From Clostridia bacterium (GTDB lineage Bacteria; Bacillota; Clostridia; Oscillospirales; CAG-272): 51,953 nucleotides of DNA. The notes beneath the pieces were generated by a model. The model was not told the origin of the DNA and made no database searches. It was given only the letters and a program-made list of their open reading frames with translations. Shown piece by piece: positions 42,812 through 49,708 of this stretch. The stretch is from the NCBI GenBank assembly GCA_017532025.1, contig JAFXJX010000106.1, positions 1-51,953 of the forward strand. Direction: 5' to 3'. Positions within the stretch are counted from its first letter, which is position 1. Every line of letters begins with the position of its first letter. The position numbers and the translations under genes were made by a program.

Positions 42812-43195
42812 TTACGCTTTCATTTCATCAATAGATTCAACCCATATTTCGTCACATATCAGTGAAATCATGGGACTTGCATAATTAGTAGCGATTTCGA
42901 CAATCACAGAAGAACTGTTCTTTTTCAATAAAAAGTGCTCAATTGTAGGGTGAGGAGCGATGATGTTATATTCTTTCATAGAAGCTAACATATTACCATA
43001 ATCAAAATTGACAGTAGAGCATTTCTTAAAACGTATAATAACATCTTTATCTTTAAGATCTCGAGGTTCGTCAAAATAATAATATACTGTAACTAATAAA
43101 TCAGTTAGATTATCGTCCCAACAAATGTCACATATAATTCCTTCACTAAAGTCATATATAGAATTAATGTCATTAAAATCACGGCTAAGTATCAT
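42812..43195 (-). CDS. AT-rich orphan hypothetical protein, 127 aa
   Basis: I do not recognise the family. ATG at 43195 follows AGAGGTGA. The acidic product (DFNDINSIYDFSEGIICDICWDDNLTDLL) has a beta-rich pattern with many Tyr, Asp and Ile. The gene is clearly more AT-rich, with Ile ATA and Leu TTA codons, than the flanking ntp and queT genes, which suggests recent acquisition. It sits beside a cluster of mobile repeats. Single small acidic genes of this kind are sometimes immunity proteins of toxin systems, but no toxin is seen here, so this is only a guess. Confidence 0.65.
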   Translation of the reverse strand: MILSRDFNDINSIYDFSEGIICDICWDDNLTDLLVTVYYYFDEPRDLKDKDVIIRFKKCSTVNFDYGNMLASMKEYNIIAPHPTIEHFLLKKNSSSVIVEIATNYASPMISLICDEIWVESIDEMKA

Positions 43196-43338
43196 TACTT
43201 CACCTCTATTATTTCAAAATAATGTGTGTTGTCATAAATATCTCAAGTATCGGTCTTATAAAGTGTTATGTCCAAATTACATCAATATTCTGGTTTTAGG
43301 CTCGATAAATTATCGTTTGGTTTTATTGTGGTTTTATT

Positions 43339-43371
43339 GCCCTGTGCCTTTGTATTACAAAGGCACAGGGC
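43339..43371. repeat. 15-bp perfect palindrome
   Basis: GCCCTGTGCCTTTGT and its complement are separated by ATT. It stands just left of the larger repeat cluster and has a T-poor surrounding, so it is more likely part of a repeat than a terminator. Confidence 0.7.
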
Positions 43372-43397
43372 AAAGCCCATACCCCTAAAGTGGCGCG

Positions 43398-43547
43398 CAT
43401 CCAAAGGCTCCCTCCGGGAGGGAGCTCCCGACGAAGTCGGGTGAGGGAGAATGCGTTACAACAAAGTTAATCAACACTCTAAGTCACGCAGGCTCCTTCC
43501 GTCACGCTACGCGTGCCACCTCCCTCTCGGAGGGAGGCTTTTCGTTA
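43398..43547. repeat. Palindromic intergenic repeat of the AAAGGCTCCC type, fuller copy
   Basis: The left arm (AAAGGCTCCCTCCGGGAGGG, then CCCGACGAAGTCGGG) is mirrored by a right arm ending CTCTCGGAGGGAGGCTTTT, with a variable centre and a second small hairpin (CACGCTACGCGTG). It is related to the degraded copy at 4073-4187. Confidence 0.85.
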
Positions 43548-43563
43548 GCCTCATTTGTACTAC

Positions 43564-43777
43564 GATGTAACAACTAAAACTTTACAAAGCCTTCCGCGTG
43601 TCATCTTGAGCGAAGTCCCGCCCGAGATCCCAAGCCCTATGCTTACGCTTCGGGTTCGACTTCGCTTCGCTCCGCTCAGGATGACAGCGGGCGGGACGCA
43701 GTCGAAACCCGTAGGGCAAACGGCTTGCCGTTTGGATCTCGCGGAAATTATTTATATAAAGTTTTAGTTGTTACATC
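43564..43777. repeat. Composite element: 21-bp terminal inverted repeats enclosing a GTCATCxTGAGCG repeat
   Basis: GATGTAACAACTAAAACTTTA (43564-43584) is the exact complement of 43757-43777. Between them lies a member of the GTCATCCTGAGCG family (about 43600-43735, with GTCATCTTGAGCGAAG on the left and CGCTCAGGATGACA near 43675). Similar inner repeats at 45591-45778 and 47544-47660 lack these outer ends, so one element seems to be nested in another. Confidence 0.75.
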
Positions 43778-43815
43778 ATACTACGAGGTATCAATCATTT
43801 GCTCAGACACAAAAA

Positions 43816-43843
43816 CGGAGTTCTGTCGAACAACAGAACTCCG
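43816..43843 (-). terminator. Terminator of queT
   Basis: An 11-bp stem (CGGAGTTCTGT 43816-43826 with 43833-43843) followed on the minus strand by five T, eight bases past the queT stop. Confidence 0.92.
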
Positions 43844-43851
43844 CTATTTTT

Positions 43852-44358
43852 TTATGATTTGGTAGTAAACAGGCGTGTTCCGCGCTTTTTTAAGGTGAGA
43901 AGAAGCGGATAGCCGACCGCACAGCAGGCAAGGGCTTGCCCTGCGCCGACTGTGAGCATCATCAGCCACAGCGCTTCGTTTGCGCAATCGGGATAGGTGA
44001 ATTTTAAGATAAAGGGGATGATGAGCGCGTTGACGATAACAGGCGGGAGCGTGACAAGGAAGCTGTTCTTTCTGAATAGGTAAGAAAGAATGGCGGCGAC
44101 TAAGGTGGCAAGTGTGCCGAAGATGATGTCGAAAATGTTGCCTGTCATGAGATTTGCCACAAGACACCCGACCGTAAGACCGGGGATGGCGGCGGGGGTG
44201 AAAAAGGGAAGGATCGTTAAGACCTCCGAGACGCGGAACTGGATCATGCCGAAGGAAAACGCACCGAAGGTATAGGTGAGGGTTGCATACAGCGCGCCGA
44301 TGATGGCGGCGTACAGGATGAATAGGGTGTGTGCTTTTCGTTTGGTGTTGGTCTTCAT
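43852..44358 (-). CDS. queT: QueT-family queuosine precursor ECF transporter S component, 168 aa
   Basis: The hydrophobic protein matches the QueT family: ALYATLTYTFGAFSFGMIQFRVSEVLTILPFFTPAAIPGLTVGC and DIIFGTLATLVAAILSYL are its landmarks. QueT takes up preQ1/preQ0-type precursors of the tRNA base queuosine with the shared ECF module. A preQ1-I riboswitch directly upstream supports this substrate. Start: ATG 44358 is the family-like start, yet its ribosome site (AAAGGAG, 44392-44398) is 33 bases away; a 7-bp hairpin between them would bring the two to about ten bases. The frame is open to 44433, inside the riboswitch. Confidence 0.9.
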   Translation of the reverse strand: MKTNTKRKAHTLFILYAAIIGALYATLTYTFGAFSFGMIQFRVSEVLTILPFFTPAAIPGLTVGCLVANLMTGNIFDIIFGTLATLVAAILSYLFRKNSFLVTLPPVIVNALIIPFILKFTYPDCANEALWLMMLTVGAGQALACCAVGYPLLLTLKKRGTRLFTTKS

Positions 44359-44389
44359 GCTGCTTTTTTGCGCAGAAAAAATTTGCGCA

Positions 44390-44434
44390 AGCTCCTTTAG
44401 TTTTGTTTTAGGTGAGGAAGGTTTCGAACTCACC
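44390..44434 (-). promoter_or_regulatory. PreQ1-I riboswitch controlling queT
   Basis: On the minus strand a 6-bp stem GGTGAG/CTCACC encloses a 12-base loop (TTCGAAACCTTC), followed by the A-rich tail TAAAACAAAACTAAAGGAG. This is the layout of class I preQ1 riboswitches; the tail closely resembles that of the Thermoanaerobacter tengcongensis one. Loop CCTT can pair with AAGG of the tail as the pseudoknot, which would hide the ribosome site when preQ1 is bound, so control is probably at translation. Confidence 0.88.
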
Positions 44435-44441
44435 GAAAGCT

Positions 44442-44470
44442 ATTATACCGCGCAAAAAAGCAACTGTCAA
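44442..44470 (-). promoter_or_regulatory. Consensus sigma-A promoter for queT
   Basis: On the minus strand TTGACA (44465-44470), 17 bases, TATAAT (44442-44447), a full consensus match eight bases before the riboswitch stem. Confidence 0.92.
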
Positions 44471-44489
44471 GAGAGAAACGAAAAACAGT

Positions 44490-45509
44490 TTAGGTTTTGG
44501 CAAGCAGAGGTTCTTTTGAGAGGATCGGTGTGATTTTGCATACACCCTCGTGCATCGAAAGAATCGTGTAGGGTGACGGGGTTTGGGTGATCTGACAGCC
44601 CTCTCCCACCACGTTGTGGAAGAGCGTGACACCGTCTTTTACTGTGACAGTGCTTGATACAATCGAATGACAGACAGATGTGTTCTCGCCGAGTGTGACG
44701 TGATTCATCAAAACAGACGATTCGATATGCGCGCTTTGCGGGATGATACAGTGCGAGCCGATAACGCTTTTGCCGTCGCTTGCTCGGAGATTGGCGGCAA
44801 GATAGCTCTCGAGTGTGCCGATGTCGCACCAATAATCGTCAAAGAGGGTGTAGCCAAGGCGGTAGCCTTTTTTTAAAAGCGCCGGGAAGAGGTCTTTGCC
44901 GAAATCGTAAAAGCCGTCGGGAATTTCACACAGCACGCGACGCGAGAGGAGATAAATGCCGATATTGACGGTATGGGAAGGTGTTTCTTGGGGACTTGGC
45001 TTTTCTACAAAGCGCTCAATGCGAGAGGAGCTTCCCACCATAACGCCGTAGCCTGTGACGTTGTTGAAATACTTGGCGGCAATGGTGACATCCGCGCCGC
45101 TTTGTTCGTGTGATTGGATGAAGCGTGCAAGGTCGCCTTCAAACAAAGCGTCTCCCGACAAAACGAGGATATCCCCCTCGTCGGTTAAGCGATCTCCGTA
45201 TTGGTCGGTGGAGTAGCCTGCGGGGAGAACGGCTGCTTTGACGGCACCTGCCGTGCCGAGCGGTTTCTCTTCTGTGGCGTAGTTGAGTTTCACGGTGCGA
45301 AAAATGCCGCCGTAGCGTTTGATGATGGCTTCTTTTTGGTAAGCCACCGTGATCGTGGCACGGCGAAGACCTGCCTTTTCCACGGCACGTAAAATGTGTG
45401 AGAGGGTGGGGATGTTGCCCACCGGAAGCAGCGGTTTGGGTAAGCTGTCGGTCAAAGGGGCAAGGCGCGTGCCTTTGCCGCCTGCGAGAATGATAACATC
45501 GGTAACCAA
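44490..45509 (-). CDS. NDP-sugar pyrophosphorylase (nucleotidyltransferase), 339 aa
   Basis: The N-terminal GT-A-like domain has LAGGKGTRLAPLTDSLPKP, the nucleotide-binding signature, plus the later GTAGAV and VEKPSP motifs; the C-terminal part is a left-handed beta-helix of hexapeptide repeats (SVLMNHVTLGENTSVCHSIV). It makes an NDP-sugar from a sugar 1-phosphate, most like mannose-1-phosphate guanylyl- or glucose-1-phosphate thymidylyltransferases; the exact sugar is not decided. Start is TTG 45509, with AAAAAGGAG eight bases before. The queT promoter begins right after its stop. Confidence 0.87.
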   Translation of the reverse strand: MVTDVIILAGGKGTRLAPLTDSLPKPLLPVGNIPTLSHILRAVEKAGLRRATITVAYQKEAIIKRYGGIFRTVKLNYATEEKPLGTAGAVKAAVLPAGYSTDQYGDRLTDEGDILVLSGDALFEGDLARFIQSHEQSGADVTIAAKYFNNVTGYGVMVGSSSRIERFVEKPSPQETPSHTVNIGIYLLSRRVLCEIPDGFYDFGKDLFPALLKKGYRLGYTLFDDYWCDIGTLESYLAANLRASDGKSVIGSHCIIPQSAHIESSVLMNHVTLGENTSVCHSIVSSTVTVKDGVTLFHNVVGEGCQITQTPSPYTILSMHEGVCKITPILSKEPLLAKT

Positions 45510-45590
45510 GGAAAAAACTCCTTTTTGGTTTATTGTATCCCGATGTTATGAAAAAATGCGAAATGCGGAATGCAAAATGCGGAAAGTCCT

Positions 45591-45778
45591 CGTGTCATCC
45601 TGAGCGAAAAAAACATCCCGGTGGGATGTTTTTGTAGTCGAACCCGACCAAAGGAGGGCGCGCGTAGCGCGGGATCTACGATATTGAGAGTGCCATACCG
45701 CCCGAGATCCTGCCTTCGCTTTGCTCGGCAGCCCTACGGGTTTCGGCTACGCTACGCTTCGCTCAAGATGACACGGGC
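45591..45778. repeat. GTCATCCTGAGCG repeat, second copy
   Basis: CGTGTCATCCTGAGCG (45591-45606) and CGCTCAAGATGACACG (45760-45775) form imperfect terminal inverted repeats. Inside is a hairpin AAAAACATCCC/GGGATGTTTTT and a GGGATCT segment shared with the other copies. It fills the gap between the pyrophosphorylase and metG terminator. Confidence 0.82.
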
Positions 45779-45808
45779 GGGTCTATGTTTCCTCCAATGA
45801 GGACAACG

Positions 45809-45840
45809 AACAAGGAGCTCCGATTTCGGAGCTCCTTGTT
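45809..45840. terminator. Terminator of metG
   Basis: A perfect 15-bp stem (AACAAGGAGCTCCGA with its complement, loop TT) begins seven bases past the metG stop. Confidence 0.92.
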
Positions 45841-45847
45841 TTGGTTT

Positions 45848-47452
45848 TTACTTTTCGTCGAGCTTGGTATAAAGGATGCTGACCTCATCGAGGGTGAAGC
45901 TTTCGGGCAGGGTGACAACGCCCCATGTAGCATCGGTTGCGGGGAGGATCTTGCGGAGCGCTTCTGTGCCGACAGGGATCACGGGAGCAAAGAGGTTTGC
46001 CATGTTGGCGATCATGAAGAGGCAAGTCGCGGTGATGTCACCGAAACGGGCGGCATCTTCCTTGGCGGCAACCCAAGGCTTGGCTTCATCGTAATACTTA
46101 TTGGCGTACTGAATGAAATCGACCATATCCTCGGTCGCCGAGCGAAGCTCGCCGTTTTCCATCTTCGCGCCGATGGTTTCGTAAAGCGAGGTCACGTGAT
46201 TGAACACTTCGGCATCCACCTTACCGGCAGGCACTTCGCCGCCATACTTCTTCACGAGGAAGGAAAGGTTACGGTTGACAAAGTTACCGAAGCCGCCGCA
46301 GAGGAATTTGTTATAGGTCTGGATCATCTCGGGAATCGAGAAGTTAACATCGCGTTTTTCGGGGTTATACAGCATGGTGTAGAAGCGGACGGCATCCACA
46401 GGATAGTTTGCTGCAAGATCATGCACCGAAATGAGGTTGCCCTTGGATTTGGACATCTTTTCGTCGTTCATATTGACGTATTCGCTCGAAACGATGTGGG
46501 TGGGCAGCTGCATATCGGGATCGATGGCAAGCTGAAGGGCGGGGAAGATCACGGTATGGAAAGGAATATTGTCCTTGCCGTGTACGTAGTAGGCGGAAAG
46601 CCCCGAATCCTTTTTCATGAATTCTTCAAAGGAGATGCCTTTGTCTTCGCAAACCTTCTTGCAAGCGGTGAGGTAGCCGAGCACAGCTTCAAACCAAACG
46701 TAAACGCGCTTGGTGTCGTAGCCGGGAAGCGGTACTTCCACGCCCCAATCGAGGTCACGGGTCACAGCTCTGTCGGGCAGACCCTGATCGAGATACTTTT
46801 TGGTTTCGTTGTTGGCATTCCAGCGCCACTTTTCGCCGTTTTCGGCAGCAAATGCGGTGAGGGCATCTTGGAACGCCGAAAGACGGAACATTAAGTGCTT
46901 ATTGGTGCGAGTGGAGGTGGGCTTTTTGCAGATGCGGCAGATCTTGTCGGTCATCTTATCGGCATCAAAGGAAGCCATGCAAAATTCGCACTGGTCGCCT
47001 CTTGTCACCTTGCCGCAAATCGGGCATTTGCCCTCGATCTCGCGGTCGGAGAGGAACTTGCCGCAGTCTTCGCAATAGTCCTGCGGTTCGGTGGTTTCAT
47101 ACAGATAGCCGTTTTTATCGATGGTTCTCAAAAAGTCCTGTACGGTCTTCTTGTGATAATCGGTATCGGTATTGGTATAAAGATCATAGGTGAAGCAGAG
47201 CTTTTCGAAATTATCAACAAATTCGGCGTGGTAGGTGCCTGCGATGTCGGCAGGGGAAACGCCTTCTTTTCTGGCACGTTCGGTGATGGGGGTGCCGTGC
47301 ATATCCGAGCCGGACACCATGACGGTTTCATAGCCTTTCAGACGGGAATAGCGGGCGAGAACGTCGCCGGGGAGCAGGGCGGCGAGGTGACCGACGTGCA
47401 GATTGTTATTGGCATAAGGCCAGGCAATGCCGATGAGAACTCTTTTTTTCAT
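45848..47452 (-). CDS. metG: Methionyl-tRNA synthetase, 534 aa
   Basis: Class I synthetase that charges tRNA-Met: AWPYANNNLHVGHLA with the HIGH-type signature HVGH, KMSKSKGN as the KMSKS motif, and a zinc knuckle with paired CxxC groups (CEDCGKFLSD, CPICGK, CEFC, CRICKK: four pairs). The C-terminal tRNA-binding (OB-fold) domain found in many MetG proteins is absent, the protein ending after the anticodon-binding helices. The leader is short with a TTGACA/TAAACT promoter; I see no T-box. Confidence 0.96.
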   Translation of the reverse strand: MKKRVLIGIAWPYANNNLHVGHLAALLPGDVLARYSRLKGYETVMVSGSDMHGTPITERARKEGVSPADIAGTYHAEFVDNFEKLCFTYDLYTNTDTDYHKKTVQDFLRTIDKNGYLYETTEPQDYCEDCGKFLSDREIEGKCPICGKVTRGDQCEFCMASFDADKMTDKICRICKKPTSTRTNKHLMFRLSAFQDALTAFAAENGEKWRWNANNETKKYLDQGLPDRAVTRDLDWGVEVPLPGYDTKRVYVWFEAVLGYLTACKKVCEDKGISFEEFMKKDSGLSAYYVHGKDNIPFHTVIFPALQLAIDPDMQLPTHIVSSEYVNMNDEKMSKSKGNLISVHDLAANYPVDAVRFYTMLYNPEKRDVNFSIPEMIQTYNKFLCGGFGNFVNRNLSFLVKKYGGEVPAGKVDAEVFNHVTSLYETIGAKMENGELRSATEDMVDFIQYANKYYDEAKPWVAAKEDAARFGDITATCLFMIANMANLFAPVIPVGTEALRKILPATDATWGVVTLPESFTLDEVSILYTKLDEK

Positions 47453-47495
47453 GGATTCATTCTCCGTTTTCTATCTAAAATAATCATTATCTTAT

Positions 47496-47524
47496 AGTTT
47501 ACCACGCTTTTGTATCTTTGTCAA
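47496..47524 (-). promoter_or_regulatory. Sigma-A promoter for metG
   Basis: On the minus strand TTGACA (47519-47524), 17 bases, TAAACT (47496-47501), about 40 bases before the metG start. Confidence 0.85.
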
Positions 47525-47543
47525 GGCAAACCTTTTGCCGTTA

Positions 47544-47660
47544 CGTGTCATCCTGAGTGGAAACTGCCCGAGATCCCGCTTCGCTTCACTCAGGATGACA
47601 CGGGCAGTTGGAATCGAACTGCGAAGCAGCACCGAGCGAAAGCGATGGTGGGATCTCGTA
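47544..47660. repeat. GTCATCCTGAGTG repeat, third copy
   Basis: CGTGTCATCCTGAGTG (47544-47559) is the exact complement of 47587-47602; the flank to about 47660 carries GGGATCTCG and AAGCGA sequences shared with the copies at 43600 and 45591. It lies between metG and the small reductase-like gene. Confidence 0.82.
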
Positions 47661-47682
47661 ACGGTTGCAGGGATACGGCATT

Positions 47683-47880
47683 TTATTTTTCTTTATAGTA
47701 AAGCATACAGTGGCAGTAGCCTTCGAAATTTTCATCGGCGATCTGCTCGCGGAATTCCTTGCAGATACATTTGGTATCTTCGGTTGACTGCATACGGCAA
47801 GGGCAGTAGCCACCACGCTGCTTTAAGCCTTCTTTGACAATTTTAACGACCTCTTCATTTTCATTCAAGCGGATTTTCAT
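47683..47880 (-). CDS. Ferredoxin-thioredoxin reductase catalytic-domain-like small protein, 65 aa
   Basis: Cysteine pattern YCPCR, KCICKEFRE and YCHCMLYY matches the CPC / CxC / CHC spacing of ferredoxin-thioredoxin reductase beta chains, in which a 4Fe-4S cluster lies next to a redox disulfide. Here the protein is only 65 residues, about half the plant/cyanobacterial subunit. It may hand electrons from ferredoxin to thioredoxin-like partners. ATG at 47880 gives the family-like start MKIRLNENEEVV; AAAGGA stands 34 bases earlier, separated by a 9-bp hairpin (47893-47913). The frame continues upstream through repeats. Confidence 0.83.
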   Translation of the reverse strand: MKIRLNENEEVVKIVKEGLKQRGGYCPCRMQSTEDTKCICKEFREQIADENFEGYCHCMLYYKEK

Positions 47881-47884
47881 GGTT

Positions 47885-48018
47885 GTGACCGTAGCTTTCG
47901 CTTTGCGAAAGCTTCCTTTCTTGCGGAATTGGGGCTGGTTTTGCGAAGCAAAATCGCCACCGATTCGGTGCGGGGGTGATTGCCACAAAACGCGTTTGAA
48001 AGAGTTATCTTTCAAACA
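47885..48018. repeat. Chain of small hairpins upstream of the reductase-like gene
   Basis: Adjacent short palindromes: AGCTTTCGC/GCGAAAGCT, TTTTGC/GCAAAA, CACCGA/TCGGTG and GTTTGAAAGA/TCTTTCAAAC. They lie within the 5' leader of the minus-strand gene. They look like a worn repeat element but could also shape the leader RNA. Confidence 0.5.
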
Positions 48019-48046
48019 AACACCACTTTTTTGTCATTGCCCTTCT

Positions 48047-48075
48047 ATTTTACTCCAAAGTGAAAGAAAAAGCAA
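48047..48075 (-). promoter_or_regulatory. Probable promoter for the reductase-like gene
   Basis: On the minus strand TTGCTT (48070-48075), 17 bases, TAAAAT (48047-48052). It would give a leader of about 160 bases containing the hairpin chain. Confidence 0.6.
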
Positions 48076-48141
48076 GACTATACGGCGCAACTTTTGCATA
48101 TATTTTGTGCAAGTCAGTAGCTTTTGATGGGGGAAGGGACG

Positions 48142-49686
48142 ATGAAAAGAGAAAACAAGAATTTTCACTTTTTTAAGAATGTGTTGCTGTTAACCGCAAC
48201 GGCGCTTTTGATGCGGAGCGTTTCGCTGACCTTTAACCTCTATTTGAAAAACAAATTGGGAGCTGACGGGGTGGGCTTATTCTCGCTCATCATGAATCTT
48301 TTTTCCTTTGCCGTGACTTTTGCCACAAGTGGCGTGAGTTTGCTTGCCATGCGACTGGTTTCGGAGGCGCTCGGCAAAAACCGTCCGCTTGAAGCCAAAT
48401 CGGCAATGAAGCGCTGTCTTGTGTATGCGCTTTCCTTTGGCGGGCTTGCGTTTTTTCTGTTATTTACCTTTGCACAGCCGCTTGGCGAGGGGCTTTTAGG
48501 GGATTCTCGCACGGTGCTTTCTTTGCGTGCGCTTGCGGTAAGCTTGCCGTTTCTTTCGCTCTCGTCGGCGCTCAGCGGTTATTTTACCGCCGTGCGCCGT
48601 GTTGCTAAAAGTGCCGCTATGCAGGTGGGAGAGCAGTTTTTCAGGATTTTTCTCACGGTTTCGGTCTTTACCTATCTTGCGCCGAATGATCTGGAAATGA
48701 CCTGCTTTTTCGTGGTGCTCGGCGGTGTGGTGGCGGATGTGATTTCGCTTTTGGTTTCGATGATTCTTTACCGCTTGGATCTTCATAAGCACAATCGCGC
48801 CAAAGGCAAGCACATACCAGCCGACCTAAACCGTCGCATTCTTGCCATTGGGCTTCCGGTTGCGTTTTCGTCCTATTTTCGCTCCGCTCTTGTGACGCTT
48901 GAGCATCTTCTCATTCCGCGCGGACTTGTGACGTTTGGCATGACGCATACCGAGGCGCTTGCCGCATATGGGGTTTTGGAAGCGATGGCGTTGCCGATCA
49001 TTCTCTTTCCTTATGCCTTTTTAAGTCCTTATTGCAACCTGCTGATTCCCGAAATTGCCGAACAGCGCGCGGGGGAAAGGCAGGATGCCATGCGAAAAAC
49101 TGCCGAGCGCGCCCTTTCGTTTGTTTCTGTCTTCGGGGTGGGTGTTGCCACGGTGATGCTGACGCTTGCCTTGCCGATCGGAAACGTGTTTTGTGCGAGT
49201 GATGAAGCGGCAAGCTATATCATGCTGCTCGCCCCTCTTGTGCCGATCATGTACGCCGATACCACGGTGGATGCTTTACTCAAAGGCATGGACGAACAGC
49301 TTTACACCATGCGCGTGAATTTGTTTGATTCCTTGCTCGGCGTTGTGCTTGCGCTCCTTACCGTACCGCTTTTCGGTATCCGGGGGTACGTTCTCAACCT
49401 GATTCTTTGTGAGGTGATCAATTTTTCTTTGAGTGTTTCAAGGCTTTCGGGAAAGCTTCGCCCACGGTATGCAGTATTTGACAGTTTGTTTCTGCCGATT
49501 ATGGCAGGAGCGATCTCGGCATTCCCTGTGCGGAAGCTTGCTTCTGTCTTTACGGTGTCTGGTGGCAAAGGCGCGCTCTTTTTCTTAATGGCAATTGCCG
49601 CAGGGTTGTATCTTCTCACGCTTCGGGTGCTAAAGCGCGTGAGAAAACGGATGGGGATTCAGATTATGAAACAAAAGCACGCATGA
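48142..49686 (+). CDS. SpoVB-like polysaccharide/lipid flippase (MOP superfamily), 514 aa
   Basis: About 14 membrane helices over the whole length and MOP-family starts (FKNVLLLTATALLMRSVSLTFNLYL, GADGVGLFSLIMNL) match SpoVB/YtgP-like members, which move lipid-linked wall precursors across the membrane, SpoVB itself in spore cortex synthesis. The ATG at 48142 has GGGGAAGGGA upstream; ATG 48127 and TTG 48124 lack one. The gene is alone; the stop codon lies inside its terminator. Whether the organism sporulates is not shown by this gene alone. Confidence 0.88.
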   Translation: MKRENKNFHFFKNVLLLTATALLMRSVSLTFNLYLKNKLGADGVGLFSLIMNLFSFAVTFATSGVSLLAMRLVSEALGKNRPLEAKSAMKRCLVYALSFGGLAFFLLFTFAQPLGEGLLGDSRTVLSLRALAVSLPFLSLSSALSGYFTAVRRVAKSAAMQVGEQFFRIFLTVSVFTYLAPNDLEMTCFFVVLGGVVADVISLLVSMILYRLDLHKHNRAKGKHIPADLNRRILAIGLPVAFSSYFRSALVTLEHLLIPRGLVTFGMTHTEALAAYGVLEAMALPIILFPYAFLSPYCNLLIPEIAEQRAGERQDAMRKTAERALSFVSVFGVGVATVMLTLALPIGNVFCASDEAASYIMLLAPLVPIMYADTTVDALLKGMDEQLYTMRVNLFDSLLGVVLALLTVPLFGIRGYVLNLILCEVINFSLSVSRLSGKLRPRYAVFDSLFLPIMAGAISAFPVRKLASVFTVSGGKGALFFLMAIAAGLYLLTLRVLKRVRKRMGIQIMKQKHA

Positions 49687-49708
49687 TGTTTCATGCGTGC
49701 TTTTGTTT
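49669..49708. terminator. Terminator overlapping the end of the SpoVB-like gene
   Basis: An 18-bp stem (49669-49686 with 49691-49708) with T-rich 3' side includes the last five codons and stop. On the minus strand it reaches the stop of the LRR gene at 49708 and can serve both. Confidence 0.92.

Noticed and set aside
47453..47530. T-box riboswitch upstream of metG
   Set aside because: The leader is only about 40 bases and has no T-box sequence or terminator.
47600..47625. tRNA-like TCGAACT segment
   Set aside because: No acceptor or anticodon stems around it; it is part of the GTCATCCTGAGTG repeat.
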